From a virus, in the IMG/VR virus record IMGVR_UViG_3300048588_000170, positions 1-32,864 of that record: DNA of 32,864 nucleotides; one strand, written 5' to 3'. The position numbers and the translations under genes were made by a program. The notes beneath the pieces are model-generated. The model made no database searches. It had not been told where the DNA came from and saw only the letters and a program-made list of their open reading frames with translations. This document shows positions 1-7,077 of this stretch, piece by piece; the stretch's first letter is position 1; every line of letters begins with the position of its first letter.

Positions 1-87
1 AAGGACGCCCGGACGACGGCCAGGTACTACTCACCGGAGGCGATCCGGGTGGATCTTGGAGAGGGGCGCAAAAGGCGGAAAAATTAG
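1..87 (+). CDS. int: Tyrosine integrase, C-terminal fragment (cut by window edge)
   Basis: The first frame is open from base 1 to a TAG at 85-87 and gives 28 residues. They contain KDARTTARYYSPEAIR, which fits the end of a phage tyrosine recombinase: the LGHxDxxTTxRY segment with the catalytic tyrosine (fragment residue 9 or 10), followed by a short basic tail. The enzyme would integrate and excise the phage at the attachment site. The active-site Arg and His boxes lie upstream of the window, so the call rests on this short stretch alone. The gene converges on the lysis operon across a 207-base non-coding stretch, the usual neighbourhood for int and attP. GC-rich codon use matches the rest of the phage. 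Confidence 0.62.
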   Translation, partial: KDARTTARYYSPEAIRVDLGEGRKRRKN

Positions 88-294
88 AGGAAGGATTAGA
101 GGAGACGGGCTGGAACCCGCGCCGTTACTGGCCTGTCATATATTGCCCATGCAGACCACGAGAACGCGGATAACGCCCTGATTTTGTTTGCGAAACAGCC
201 GCATAAAACGCCTCTAATATTGCGCCGCAACCGCATTATAACCCCCTGAAAACGCTACAACCGGGGTCAGGATTAGAGGCGCTTTTTGCCGGGA
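88..294. other. Non-coding int/lysis junction with ATTAGAGG repeats; candidate attP region
   Basis: No credible gene lies here. The octamer ATTAGAGG occurs at 83-90, 95-102 and 272-279, and inverted (CCTCTAAT) at 211-218. The first two copies are 12 bases apart and overlap the integrase stop. Repeated short sites of this kind beside int resemble integrase arm-type sites, so the stretch is a candidate attP. The middle part (about 170-240) is AT-richer than the rest of the window. No tRNA or tmRNA end could be recognised, so the core sequence and host target are unknown. Confidence 0.4.
207..286. terminator. Possible bidirectional terminator between convergent genes
   Basis: ACGCCTCTAAT (208-218) and ATTAGAGGCGC (272-282) form an inverted repeat flanked by AAAA on the left and TTTTT on the right, so either strand would give a stem followed by U residues. 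The loop is about 53 bases, long for an intrinsic terminator, but it holds a smaller inverted repeat (CCTGA/TCAGG). The convergent position of int and the endolysin gene makes a shared terminator plausible. The same repeats may instead be integrase binding sites. Confidence 0.28.
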
Positions 295-852
295 TCACAC
301 CCGCGCGAACCAGCCCGTATATTTTTCGTTTACCGGTCGCGCCTCCATCCGCTCCAGGTAGTAGCACCCCTGCTGCGACTTGATGGCCGTCAGCAGATGC
401 GGGATCAGCCCGTGCCCCTGAGCAGCCTCGATGGCGGCGATCGTCTGCGGCCCGCACTCGCCGTCCCTGAGCAGGTCGGGCCAGCGTGCCTGCTGGTTGT
501 TGAGGCAGTTCAGCGCCCGCTGCAGATGGCTGACGGCCCGGTGGACACCTAGGTTGACCGCCTGGTCGAGGAGCTCGTCGGCCAGCGCCTGACTCGGGAT
601 CTGGTCGCCCTGGAATCTGTCCCAGAACTGCGCCCGATAGAAGGCCTCGACCAGCCCGCCGGGCCCGAGCAGCAGTTTGTCGTTGATCGGGCCGTGCTTG
701 CGCATGGCATCGATGATCGGCCAGCCGCCCCATGAGGGGTGGTAGCGTCGGCTGATGCCGGCGTAGGTCTCGCCTCCCGGATCAGCCGAATCGTTGACAT
801 ACCCGCCCTCGATGGCGAGCAACCCGGGCAGGGATTTGCTGAGGTCAGCCAC
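295..852 (-). CDS. Endolysin, GH108-type N-acetylmuramidase with peptidoglycan-binding tail
   Basis: This 185-residue protein should cleave the peptidoglycan sugar backbone at lysis. Residues 10-30 hold the glycoside hydrolase 108 signature EGGYVND...DPGGETYAGIS, with Glu15 the expected catalytic acid. The C-terminal part (about 105-185, with GECGPQTIAAIEAA) resembles the PG_binding_3 module that follows GH108 domains. There is no signal peptide, so release should depend on a holin. The GTG start at 852 overlaps the end of the Rz gene by 8 bases. A longer reading from 885 would intrude further into Rz and lacks family similarity. It is the last gene of the late operon. Confidence 0.88.
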   Translation of the reverse strand: MADLSKSLPGLLAIEGGYVNDSADPGGETYAGISRRYHPSWGGWPIIDAMRKHGPINDKLLLGPGGLVEAFYRAQFWDRFQGDQIPSQALADELLDQAVNLGVHRAVSHLQRALNCLNNQQARWPDLLRDGECGPQTIAAIEAAQGHGLIPHLLTAIKSQQGCYYLERMEARPVNEKYTGWFARV

Positions 853-1372
853 TGCAGCGCGCCTGCAACGACCGCAGCCGCTCACTGACCAGCATGGCCT
901 CCGTGGTCAACGCTCGGATGCCGGATGCGTCAAGGTCTCGATAGCCTGTCGCTCCATCGCCTGCCACTCCGCCTGCGTCGGTGGTGGTACCAGCAGAGCG
1001 GCCGGGATCACTGGCCGGACGATCTCTGGCGGTGGACACGGCAGCGGCTGGCGGGCACTGCACCCGGACAACAGGATTATCAATCCGGCGGTTTTTGATA
1101 GCTTCGATGATGGCCTGATAATCACGGGCGACTTCCTCCGCCTGAGTCCTGTCCTGGTCCCTGAGTGCCTGACCGTCCTGCTCCGCCTTCAGCGCGGCAG
1201 CCGCATACTCGGCCCGGATCGCAAGCAATGCAGACTTCCCGCGCTCGAGCTCGGCCTCGATCTTGTTGCTCTGCCAATTCCAGGCTGTCGCGAAGCCGGC
1301 AGCAAAGACAACGGCTACTGCACCCAAGATCGCAGCAGCTCGTGCGCCCGGCCACAGTGATGCCGGGATCAC
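845..1372 (-). CDS. Rz-like inner-membrane spanin
   Basis: A 175-residue protein with one membrane segment near the N-terminus (about residues 11-30, ILGAVAVVFAAGFATAW), then a charged, Ala/Glu/Arg-rich helix (about 33-95) that should form a periplasmic coiled coil. This is the layout of Rz-type i-spanins, which with Rz1 fuse inner and outer membranes at the end of lysis. The GTG start at 1372 is chosen because it shares GTGA with the stop of the preceding gene. A nested lipoprotein gene in another frame (907-1125) is the strongest support. The C-terminus after residue 115 is low-complexity, as expected where two frames are under selection at once. Confidence 0.8.
   Translation of the reverse strand: MIPASLWPGARAAAILGAVAVVFAAGFATAWNWQSNKIEAELERGKSALLAIRAEYAAAALKAEQDGQALRDQDRTQAEEVARDYQAIIEAIKNRRIDNPVVRVQCPPAAAVSTARDRPASDPGRSAGTTTDAGGVAGDGATGYRDLDASGIRALTTEAMLVSERLRSLQARCSG
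907..1125 (-). CDS. Rz1-like outer-membrane spanin lipoprotein nested inside Rz
   Basis: This 72-residue product begins with GTG and lies wholly inside the Rz gene in a different frame. The N-terminus is a lipoprotein signal: basic residues, hydrophobic LIILLSGC and a lipobox cysteine at residue 22. The mature part is proline-rich (PLPCPPP, VPPP), as in known Rz1 proteins. It should be lipidated, anchored in the outer membrane and bind the Rz C-terminus. Nested Rz/Rz1 pairs are typical of lambdoid phages of Gram-negative hosts. Confidence 0.8.
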   Translation of the reverse strand: MIIRPSSKLSKTAGLIILLSGCSARQPLPCPPPEIVRPVIPAALLVPPPTQAEWQAMERQAIETLTHPASER

Positions 1373-1722
1373 TGAATCCACCAGAGCGCCAGCGCAGCGA
1401 GCAGCATCAGCGGCAGGACGTGGGCATACTTCGTGTCCTTCGACCCCCACAGCACCGGGCCGGAGTTCGCGCCGTGGTGATGTTCCACGTGGTTCAGGAG
1501 TCGGTCGCAGAACTTGGCCCATCCGTAGCGGTCCCGGTTGTCATAGAACCACCGGCTCCACGTGACGACGGCGCCGCCCATCAGGCAGCGCGTTCCGTGG
1601 TCGAACAAATAGAGCACCCGCCATCGGAGCTGATCCCCGCTCCAGCCTTCGTCAAATAGCAGCTCGTCGAACTTCTGCCAGCCCAGCGCCCACAGCTTCA
1701 GATTCTCGATGTATTGCGCCAT
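1369..1722 (-). CDS. Unknown lysis-cassette protein with C-terminal membrane segment
   Basis: A 117-residue protein, rich in Trp, Tyr and His, that I cannot assign to a named family. It has charged N-terminal helices, a central NHVEHHHGANSG stretch and a hydrophobic C-terminus (LPLMLLAALALWWIQ, about residues 103-117) that looks like a tail anchor. The start has an excellent ribosome site, AAGGAGG seven bases before ATG. Its stop overlaps the Rz start (GTGA), so the two are probably translationally coupled. The position between holin-type genes and the spanins suggests a role in lysis timing, which is inference only. Confidence 0.72.
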   Translation of the reverse strand: MAQYIENLKLWALGWQKFDELLFDEGWSGDQLRWRVLYLFDHGTRCLMGGAVVTWSRWFYDNRDRYGWAKFCDRLLNHVEHHHGANSGPVLWGSKDTKYAHVLPLMLLAALALWWIQ

Positions 1723-1862
1723 GCGCCTTCCTCCTTCGTCCGTTTGCCCATCTGCTCGGCCTGCTTACGATCCAGCGTCGTGCCGTGCAGCCGGTTCCAG
1801 CGTTCCCACCATGGCTCGGTCAGAGGTCTGCCCGGCTTCGCTCTCAGCCGCCGCTGGAACAC
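1698..1862 (-). CDS. Small unknown basic protein (54 aa)
   Basis: A GTG start lies three bases after the stop of the upstream gene and opens a 54-residue frame ending at 1698, overlapping the next gene by 25 bases. The product is basic and Trp-rich (LTEPWWERWNRLHGTTLD then KQAEQMGKRTKEEG). It fills an otherwise empty 143-base gap in a tightly packed operon, and the SD of the following gene lies inside its 3' end, consistent with coupling. No family recognised. It could be a non-coding spacer with a fortuitous frame. Confidence 0.48.
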   Translation of the reverse strand: MFQRRLRAKPGRPLTEPWWERWNRLHGTTLDRKQAEQMGKRTKEEGAWRNTSRI

Positions 1863-1865
1863 GCC

Positions 1866-2372
1866 TCAATCCCTCCGGCAGATCGCTATATCGCCGCCCA
1901 CCACGCCGTAGCCGTAGCTGTCCCAGATGCCCATGCCTTCGAGCAGGTGGCAGCGGACACCGCGCTTTGTCACGACACCGGTATCGACCAGCTCCAGATA
2001 GCCGTCTGGGGTCTCCGCGAGCCGGTAGAACGTCCGGCCCACCACCACCGCGTCTGTGGACTGCGGGCCGTCAGGGTCAACGCCAGCCGCTACCAAGGTC
2101 GGACCCGGCATCACTGGCAGCGATACCCGACCATCTTTCAGGACGGTGGAGAGCTTGTGGCAGTAGGTGCCGGGTGCCGGCAGCGTTTCAAAGGTCGCTG
2201 CCGGAGCTGGCACCGATGCACTCCCGACCGCCGCCCCGAACAGCCCCTCCGGTGTGCAGGTGCCCCACTCGATCAGCGTGCTGGCAATGTCAGCAAACGC
2301 CAGAGGCTTGCCGTCCGTGTAGGCCGTAGCGAACTGCCACGAGTACAGCAAACCTGCGAGCAGTAGGGTCAC
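1866..2372 (-). CDS. Unknown protein with hydrophobic N-terminus
   Basis: A 168-residue protein starting at a GTG that overlaps the stop of the preceding 27-residue gene (GTGA). The first 15 or so residues are hydrophobic (TLLLAGLLYSWQFATAY) and could be a signal peptide or anchor. The rest has beta-rich character (GTYCHKLSTVLKDGRVSLPV; VVVGRTFYRLAETPDGYLEL) with several cysteines. No family recognised. Its place in the lysis block and a likely export signal suggest an envelope role, which is inference. Confidence 0.68.
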   Translation of the reverse strand: MTLLLAGLLYSWQFATAYTDGKPLAFADIASTLIEWGTCTPEGLFGAAVGSASVPAPAATFETLPAPGTYCHKLSTVLKDGRVSLPVMPGPTLVAAGVDPDGPQSTDAVVVGRTFYRLAETPDGYLELVDTGVVTKRGVRCHLLEGMGIWDSYGYGVVGGDIAICRRD

Positions 2373-2452
2373 GCAGCCAGTCCGGCCAGCAGGACGAATG
2401 CCGCCACGGCTCCGAGCATGATCAGGGCCATCAGGAGCTTCTGGTACCTCAT
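2369..2452 (-). CDS. Tiny single-pass membrane peptide (27 aa)
   Basis: An ATG at 2452 with a strong ribosome site (GAGG seven bases upstream) opens a 27-residue frame: a short basic head, MRYQK, followed by a continuous hydrophobic stretch to the end (LLMALIMLGAVAAFVLLAGL). The stop overlaps the next GTG start (GTGA). A single hydrophobic helix of this size between holin-like genes suggests a lysis accessory or pinholin-like peptide, but sequence cannot decide the function. Confidence 0.6.
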   Translation of the reverse strand: MRYQKLLMALIMLGAVAAFVLLAGLAA

Positions 2453-2464
2453 GCGCTCACCTCG

Positions 2465-2785
2465 CTACTGCCCTGCGATCCTGACCAGTCGCCCGCCGAG
2501 GATGTCCGCCAAGCTGTTGCCGACGAACCCGCACAGGAACGCGCCGAATGCGGTCTGAGTCGTGCCGATCCCGAGTGCCGAGGCCAGCGCCGGGAACAGC
2601 ACCGGGATCTCTGGATATGCGAGGTACATCGCCAGAGCGCAGACCACGGCCAGGGCGGTCTCTGCCCACGACTGCAGGAAATACTCGCGCAGGGACACAT
2701 ACGTCCCCGCTCGCCTTGCGCCGACGATCTGCTTCAGCGCGTGAGCCGCGATTCCCAGCAGCAAGGCGATTACTGTCAGCATCAT
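2465..2785 (-). CDS. Putative holin (multi-pass membrane protein)
   Basis: A 106-residue protein with about three hydrophobic segments: residues 2-18, 44-60 and roughly 66-100 (the last Gly/Ala-rich, GTTQTAFGAFLCGFVGNSL). It ends with a short basic tail. Size, topology and place in the lysis cassette suit a phage holin that permeabilises the inner membrane and releases the endolysin. The start overlaps the stop of the upstream coiled-coil membrane protein by one base (TGATG). It is called from topology and context, not from a family motif. Confidence 0.62.
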   Translation of the reverse strand: MMLTVIALLLGIAAHALKQIVGARRAGTYVSLREYFLQSWAETALAVVCALAMYLAYPEIPVLFPALASALGIGTTQTAFGAFLCGFVGNSLADILGGRLVRIAGQ

Positions 2786-3009
2786 CAGTGCCCTGCCTTG
2801 CCATCAATCAACTGTTTCCAGACCAGCGACAGGAACGCCCACACCGCCGTCACCACGAACAGCGCGCCACCGAGAAACCCTTTGTAGGTGGTCAGGGTGT
2901 TGCTGAGTGCCTGCACCTTGTTGTTGAGGATGGCCATCTGGTTGCCGAGGTCATCGACCTTGGCCTCCAGGACCGCCAGATCGCTGTCAGTGTGTTGCTC
3001 AACTGCCAT
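2785..3009 (-). CDS. XhlA-like coiled-coil membrane protein, lysis accessory
   Basis: A 74-residue protein whose first 43 residues form a heptad-rich helix (DLAVLEAKVDDLGNQMAILN, then NKVQALSNTL), followed by one membrane segment (about 46-65, FLGGALFVVTAVWAFLSLVW) and a short basic end. This layout matches small XhlA/haemolysin-type phage proteins that work with holins. It is directly upstream of, and overlaps by one base, the putative holin, so the two are probably co-translated. Functional transfer from XhlA is by architecture only. Confidence 0.62.
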   Translation of the reverse strand: MAVEQHTDSDLAVLEAKVDDLGNQMAILNNKVQALSNTLTTYKGFLGGALFVVTAVWAFLSLVWKQLIDGKAGH

Positions 3010-3045
3010 TGCACCGTGTTCCGTTGTTGGTTGTTTTTGAGTACC

Positions 3046-5889
3046 TCATGCGATCGTCACCGCAATCGGGCCGGCGAGCGTTGTGCTTGCCCCGGTCAGG
3101 ACGTACAGATACCCGGTGCTGCCCGTCGTCAGGCCACCGCAGTTACCCTTGAGCGTGACGGAACTTGCTGACCATGCCGTATAGGGCTGAGGTTCCAGCA
3201 TCGTGCAGGCGGCGAGCGTGTTGGCGTTGCCGAGGACGATTCGGGTAGATGACCCAACATCGAGGAACAGGTCGGTGTGGTAGATCCAATTGTTGCCGGT
3301 GTCCCAGTCGCGGATGTATCCGCCGAAATGGAACGCGGCCTCACCATCAGCCGGCAGTGCGCCCGCGCTGAATCGCTCATCGCCGTCATCGTTCAGCACT
3401 TCACGGCGACCGAGGCCAGCTATCGCCGTCGTCTCGAATAGACGGAGGAACCCGTCCGAGGCGTGCCGCGCAACGTACTCAACCCGAACCCATCCCGCGC
3501 GAGGATTCGCGGCTTGCAGACCAGACAACCCAGCCGGCAGTGTGTCGCTGTATTGCCACTCGCCGGTAACCATATCCCCCGTCGATCTGACCCCATCGAT
3601 CCCGTGATACAGGTACGGAGAGTCCATGTAGTCGCCGCCGTGCCACTGGAATGAGCAGGGCTTCATCTGGTGGTCGTCTTCCCCTGCTCCGCCACCGTGG
3701 GCAGTGTCGTCCCACGAGGCATCCAAGCGCACGAGGAACGAGGCGTAGACTTCCTGCGGCATCGCTACTACGGGATAGCTCACTGAGCGCACGTTGTTGT
3801 ACGGGACGGCATCCGCATTCGCGCGCTTGCCGACCAGGTAGCGAGCGAGGCGTGCGTGGGGTGTGCTGGCACGCCAGCCGGAATTCTGGATGCTCTGGCT
3901 TGCCCCTTGCGTGTAGTCAAACGTGGGCGTCGTGCCGTCGCCGTTCCAGTGAAAATAGGGCGCATTGACCGGCGAGCCGTTCACGGTCTTCGTGCCGAAG
4001 ATTGAGCCCAAGCCATCCAACACGAAAGAACTGCCGTGCGTGAGAGTAAGCCCGACCGACACAACAGCTGCTGCCACATACTTGCTCGGCGTCGAAAACC
4101 AGCCCCGCCGCTCCCACGGCAGCGGTGATACCGGGCGATTGCTGCCGGGTTCATAGATTGCTTTCGCTACCACCTGACCATCGTTGTACAGTTGGCATAT
4201 CAGCTGCTTGGGTGACGTGCTGCCGTTAACGTCGATACGGAGGCATGAGACAAGTGGATCGTTCAACGGGTCGCCTATAACCTTCTCCGGCTCCCCGCTA
4301 TTGCTGATGTAGTGTATTTTGCTGCCGTCGTAGACACCGCCGTTGAAGGCATACGGGGCGAAGTCGCCATAGGTCGGCGGAACCTGCGGGTGATTGCTGA
4401 CAGTGCCGGTGAACCACGCGCTCCAGTTTTCGGCATGATTAGATCCGTCAGCTACGTCAGCATGGTGTACCCACATCTGCAAATGCACGTCGCCTGCCCA
4501 CGTCACCAGCACGCCGCTTGTGCCGTTGGTTTTCGAGTTCGCCATCAGCGACGCTGGCGTTCCAGAGTTGCGGGTAAACAACCGACTCCACTCATCAGGG
4601 CACCTTGGCTTCATCTCCTGATGATTCGGGTGCCCGGTCACCGCTGGGTAGGCATCGCAGTACGCCTTATCGCCAGCGGCCTTACCGAGAATCGTGAACG
4701 GTTTTGCTGCTGTATCTATTGCAGTGAGGATGTCATCTATCTGGTCATCGCCGTACCACGGAGAGACGCTACTTGCGTACAGTGCAGCCGGGTTGCTTGC
4801 AGTTGCCCGTGTTTCTGTTATCCCGTCCCATCCCATCTTGGTCTTGTCGTCTGGCGAAACCAGAAATGCGTCGCCGAAGCTGATCCCGACATGACGGGAA
4901 TCAGTATCGAGATTGTTCAACGTGGCTGTGGAATTGAGATGGTCAAATAGCTGCCCCCATGCCATGGTAGCAGCGGCCCATAAATCGGGCTGGTTTTCTG
5001 GGCCGGTGCCAATGTTATAGGCGAATTGGTCGGTGAATTCGTGATCGCCCCATTGCGTGAGAATCATGTTGAAGTTTCGCAGCGCCCACGCCCGGTTAGG
5101 CTCTCGCCCGCCCTTCATGGGCAGGGTGGTAGCATCTTCGCCCATACCGAGCATTCCGTGGCTGTAGAACAGTCCAAAGTCGTAACCGTTTTGTGTGGTC
5201 TGCGGGGCGAGCGGGGTGCCCGGTGCGGCAGCCGTCCCGGCGCTCTTTTTTGTGGTGTCAACAACGACCCCAGCATCTGCGTAACCAAAATCATCCACGA
5301 ACCAGATATAAGCCAACTCGCTCGGATTCTGCGATTGCCAGCGTTTCATGTAGCCATAGGCGTTGATGTAGCGAGTGCCTGCTGCCACTGCACTGTCATC
5401 GTTATCGTGGCCTAGCGCCCGAAGCTGATCGCAGCTCAGGCACCACAGCTTGTAATCATCGCCGGGTGCTGGGGCGGTGCATGTCGATATGCCATCCGTT
5501 GAACTGGCTCCTTCCACCACACCGCCCTGCGTGAGCGTGATGTAGTAGCGGGTGCCTGAGGTCAGGTCGGTCAGCGTGTGCCGCCCAATCCAGCAGACAT
5601 ACGTATTCCCCAAAGCGTCAGGCTGATCGGCGGTTCCACCAAACACCTTAGCGTCAGTGCGGTCGTCACAGTATTTGGTCAGCAGGCCGTTTGTTGCCCC
5701 GCTGCCCGGATTTGTGCCGCCGCCAGTCGAAGCCGTGACCGTGCGCGTGCTATGCAGACTCGTCAAGGCCGCATCGGTGTACACGCTGATCGTGATAGCT
5801 GCGTCAGTATCCGACAACACCACAACCGGAATACTGGTCGTGGTCGGCGTGCCGGACAGCCAGCCAATCAATCGGCGTGGAGCTGCCAT
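3046..5889 (-). CDS. Tail fibre/spike protein with a PhoD-like metallophosphoesterase domain
   Basis: A 947-residue protein. An N-terminal beta domain (about 1-140) precedes a region with motifs in the order seen in PhoD-type phosphodiesterases: LSCDQ (151-155), FVDDFGYAD (197-205), WGDHEFTD (280-287) and AGDVHLQMW (465-473). The PhoD equivalents are SCQ, GDxIYE, WDDHE and SGDxHW; the second box here has DD where PhoD has GD. The C-terminal 350 residues look like a carbohydrate-binding beta sandwich (FHFGGYIRDWDTGNNWIYHT). Placed after J and before lysis genes, it is probably a virion adhesin able to cleave a phosphate ester in surface polysaccharide, which is inference. It is visibly less GC-rich than the head genes, suggesting acquisition. 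ATGA overlap with the upstream fibre gene. Confidence 0.68.
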   Translation of the reverse strand: MAAPRRLIGWLSGTPTTTSIPVVVLSDTDAAITISVYTDAALTSLHSTRTVTASTGGGTNPGSGATNGLLTKYCDDRTDAKVFGGTADQPDALGNTYVCWIGRHTLTDLTSGTRYYITLTQGGVVEGASSTDGISTCTAPAPGDDYKLWCLSCDQLRALGHDNDDSAVAAGTRYINAYGYMKRWQSQNPSELAYIWFVDDFGYADAGVVVDTTKKSAGTAAAPGTPLAPQTTQNGYDFGLFYSHGMLGMGEDATTLPMKGGREPNRAWALRNFNMILTQWGDHEFTDQFAYNIGTGPENQPDLWAAATMAWGQLFDHLNSTATLNNLDTDSRHVGISFGDAFLVSPDDKTKMGWDGITETRATASNPAALYASSVSPWYGDDQIDDILTAIDTAAKPFTILGKAAGDKAYCDAYPAVTGHPNHQEMKPRCPDEWSRLFTRNSGTPASLMANSKTNGTSGVLVTWAGDVHLQMWVHHADVADGSNHAENWSAWFTGTVSNHPQVPPTYGDFAPYAFNGGVYDGSKIHYISNSGEPEKVIGDPLNDPLVSCLRIDVNGSTSPKQLICQLYNDGQVVAKAIYEPGSNRPVSPLPWERRGWFSTPSKYVAAAVVSVGLTLTHGSSFVLDGLGSIFGTKTVNGSPVNAPYFHWNGDGTTPTFDYTQGASQSIQNSGWRASTPHARLARYLVGKRANADAVPYNNVRSVSYPVVAMPQEVYASFLVRLDASWDDTAHGGGAGEDDHQMKPCSFQWHGGDYMDSPYLYHGIDGVRSTGDMVTGEWQYSDTLPAGLSGLQAANPRAGWVRVEYVARHASDGFLRLFETTAIAGLGRREVLNDDGDERFSAGALPADGEAAFHFGGYIRDWDTGNNWIYHTDLFLDVGSSTRIVLGNANTLAACTMLEPQPYTAWSASSVTLKGNCGGLTTGSTGYLYVLTGASTTLAGPIAVTIA

Positions 5890-7037
5890 CAGGTGATATT
5901 CCCTTCGTCGAGGTCAAACGCACCTAGCGTGCCCCTGTTCGTCCCCGCGTTCCACTCGCTCGGCAGTTGACCGCGACCGAAGAACACCTCCGGCAGCACA
6001 CCGCCAATCGCACCTGTCGCGCCGGGGTCTTCGTCTGCCAGCACCGCCTGCAACTGCGCGGCATCGTATGTCTCGGTGGTGTATGAAATAGTGTCACTGA
6101 CGGTCAGCGCGCCGGCCGACCACGCGCCAGTCGTCACGACGCCCGTGTCGGGATCGAACGTGCTGACAGTTGCGGTTGCTGCCGTCGTGCCGTTCGTGAT
6201 CGTCGCGCCGACTACTATCGAGGCGCCGGGGTTAACAGTGAAATTTGTGTCGGTTGTCTTGGCAGTGACCGTCGCAAAGGCACCAGTCTGCGCGGTAACC
6301 AGCTTGATCGGATGACAGTCATCGGTCAGCCAGAGACGAATCTCCGACAGCTTGCCCCGGTAAAAGTTTGTACTCGAACCGGTGACAGCGGCTGCTGTCC
6401 CGCCGATTGCCAGGGTGTCACACGCCGCCAGCGGAACAGCGATGCCGGAAGAGAGCCATGAGACCGTAAAAGCCGGAGATGTCGCCCCGTTTTTATAGAA
6501 CTGCGCGTAGCCGTTATTGTCACCACTATTCAGCGACAGAATAGCGATGAACTCATCACCAACGTCAAGGGTATTCCCGCCTCCTGAAGTGGTCGCACCG
6601 CCGCCGAACTGGCAATTTGCCTGACCGACGGTTGCGGCTGCGGCCTGACGCCGTAGTCCAACGCGGGTAGTTGCCCCTTCACTGATTGCCAATATGTGCT
6701 GGTTGTAAGCCCCGACGGCCTGATCCGTGCCCTGATACATCGGATGGCCAGTGCCGGGGTTATCAATTACGATCTTCCCCTTGACAATCGCCCGCATCCG
6801 GTAGGTGTCAGACAGCAGACCGGTTATATCCAGTGACAACATGTCCTTGACGTTGCCTGCGCCGAACTGTACATAGCGCGGGGCGTAGGCAGCTTCGTAA
6901 AGCTCCGCGCTCATCGAGTTGATGTCGGCCATCCAGTCGCAGATCACCTGACCGCCAGCGCGGAGCTGACTGCCGGTGCCGTCGTTCGGCGTGGTGCCGA
7001 GACCAAGCTCGGACGGGACAAGGGGAATGCGGGCCAT
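5889..7037 (-). CDS. Tail fibre-like protein with shared RIPLV head and LamG-like fold
   Basis: A 382-residue protein. It begins MARIPLV, then LGLGTTPNDGTG, a motif seen at the head of many phage tail-fibre proteins and repeated in the gene upstream (7078-7422). Residues about 50-260 are beta-rich and look like a LamG/concanavalin-type sandwich (YRMRAIVKGKIVIDNPGTG; FYRGKLSEIRLWL). The C-terminal part has Thr/Val-rich repeats (TVTAKTTDTNFTVNPGASIV) typical of structural beta domains. Ribosome site AAGGAG five bases before ATG. Probably a receptor-binding or fibre subunit; no enzymatic motif seen. Confidence 0.65.
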   Translation of the reverse strand: MARIPLVPSELGLGTTPNDGTGSQLRAGGQVICDWMADINSMSAELYEAAYAPRYVQFGAGNVKDMLSLDITGLLSDTYRMRAIVKGKIVIDNPGTGHPMYQGTDQAVGAYNQHILAISEGATTRVGLRRQAAAATVGQANCQFGGGATTSGGGNTLDVGDEFIAILSLNSGDNNGYAQFYKNGATSPAFTVSWLSSGIAVPLAACDTLAIGGTAAAVTGSSTNFYRGKLSEIRLWLTDDCHPIKLVTAQTGAFATVTAKTTDTNFTVNPGASIVVGATITNGTTAATATVSTFDPDTGVVTTGAWSAGALTVSDTISYTTETYDAAQLQAVLADEDPGATGAIGGVLPEVFFGRGQLPSEWNAGTNRGTLGAFDLDEGNIT

Positions 7038-7077
7038 AAATGCTCCTTAGCCCGCGATGGACGGGCGATGATCCTGT

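Noticed and set aside
101-125. CGGG/CCCG hairpin with a TTC-like loop on the minus strand as a tRNA or tmRNA 3' end
   Set aside because: The loop has the wrong size for a T-arm when the stem is paired correctly, and no acceptor stem or anticodon arm is present.
83-279. ATTAGAGG repeats as a CRISPR array
   Set aside because: Repeats are only eight bases, irregularly spaced and partly inverted; no spacer pattern.
1122-1355. Minus-strand frame of 77 codons inside the Rz gene as another lysis gene
   Set aside because: Arg/Gly-rich shadow reading, no hydrophobic segment or lipobox, no ribosome site.
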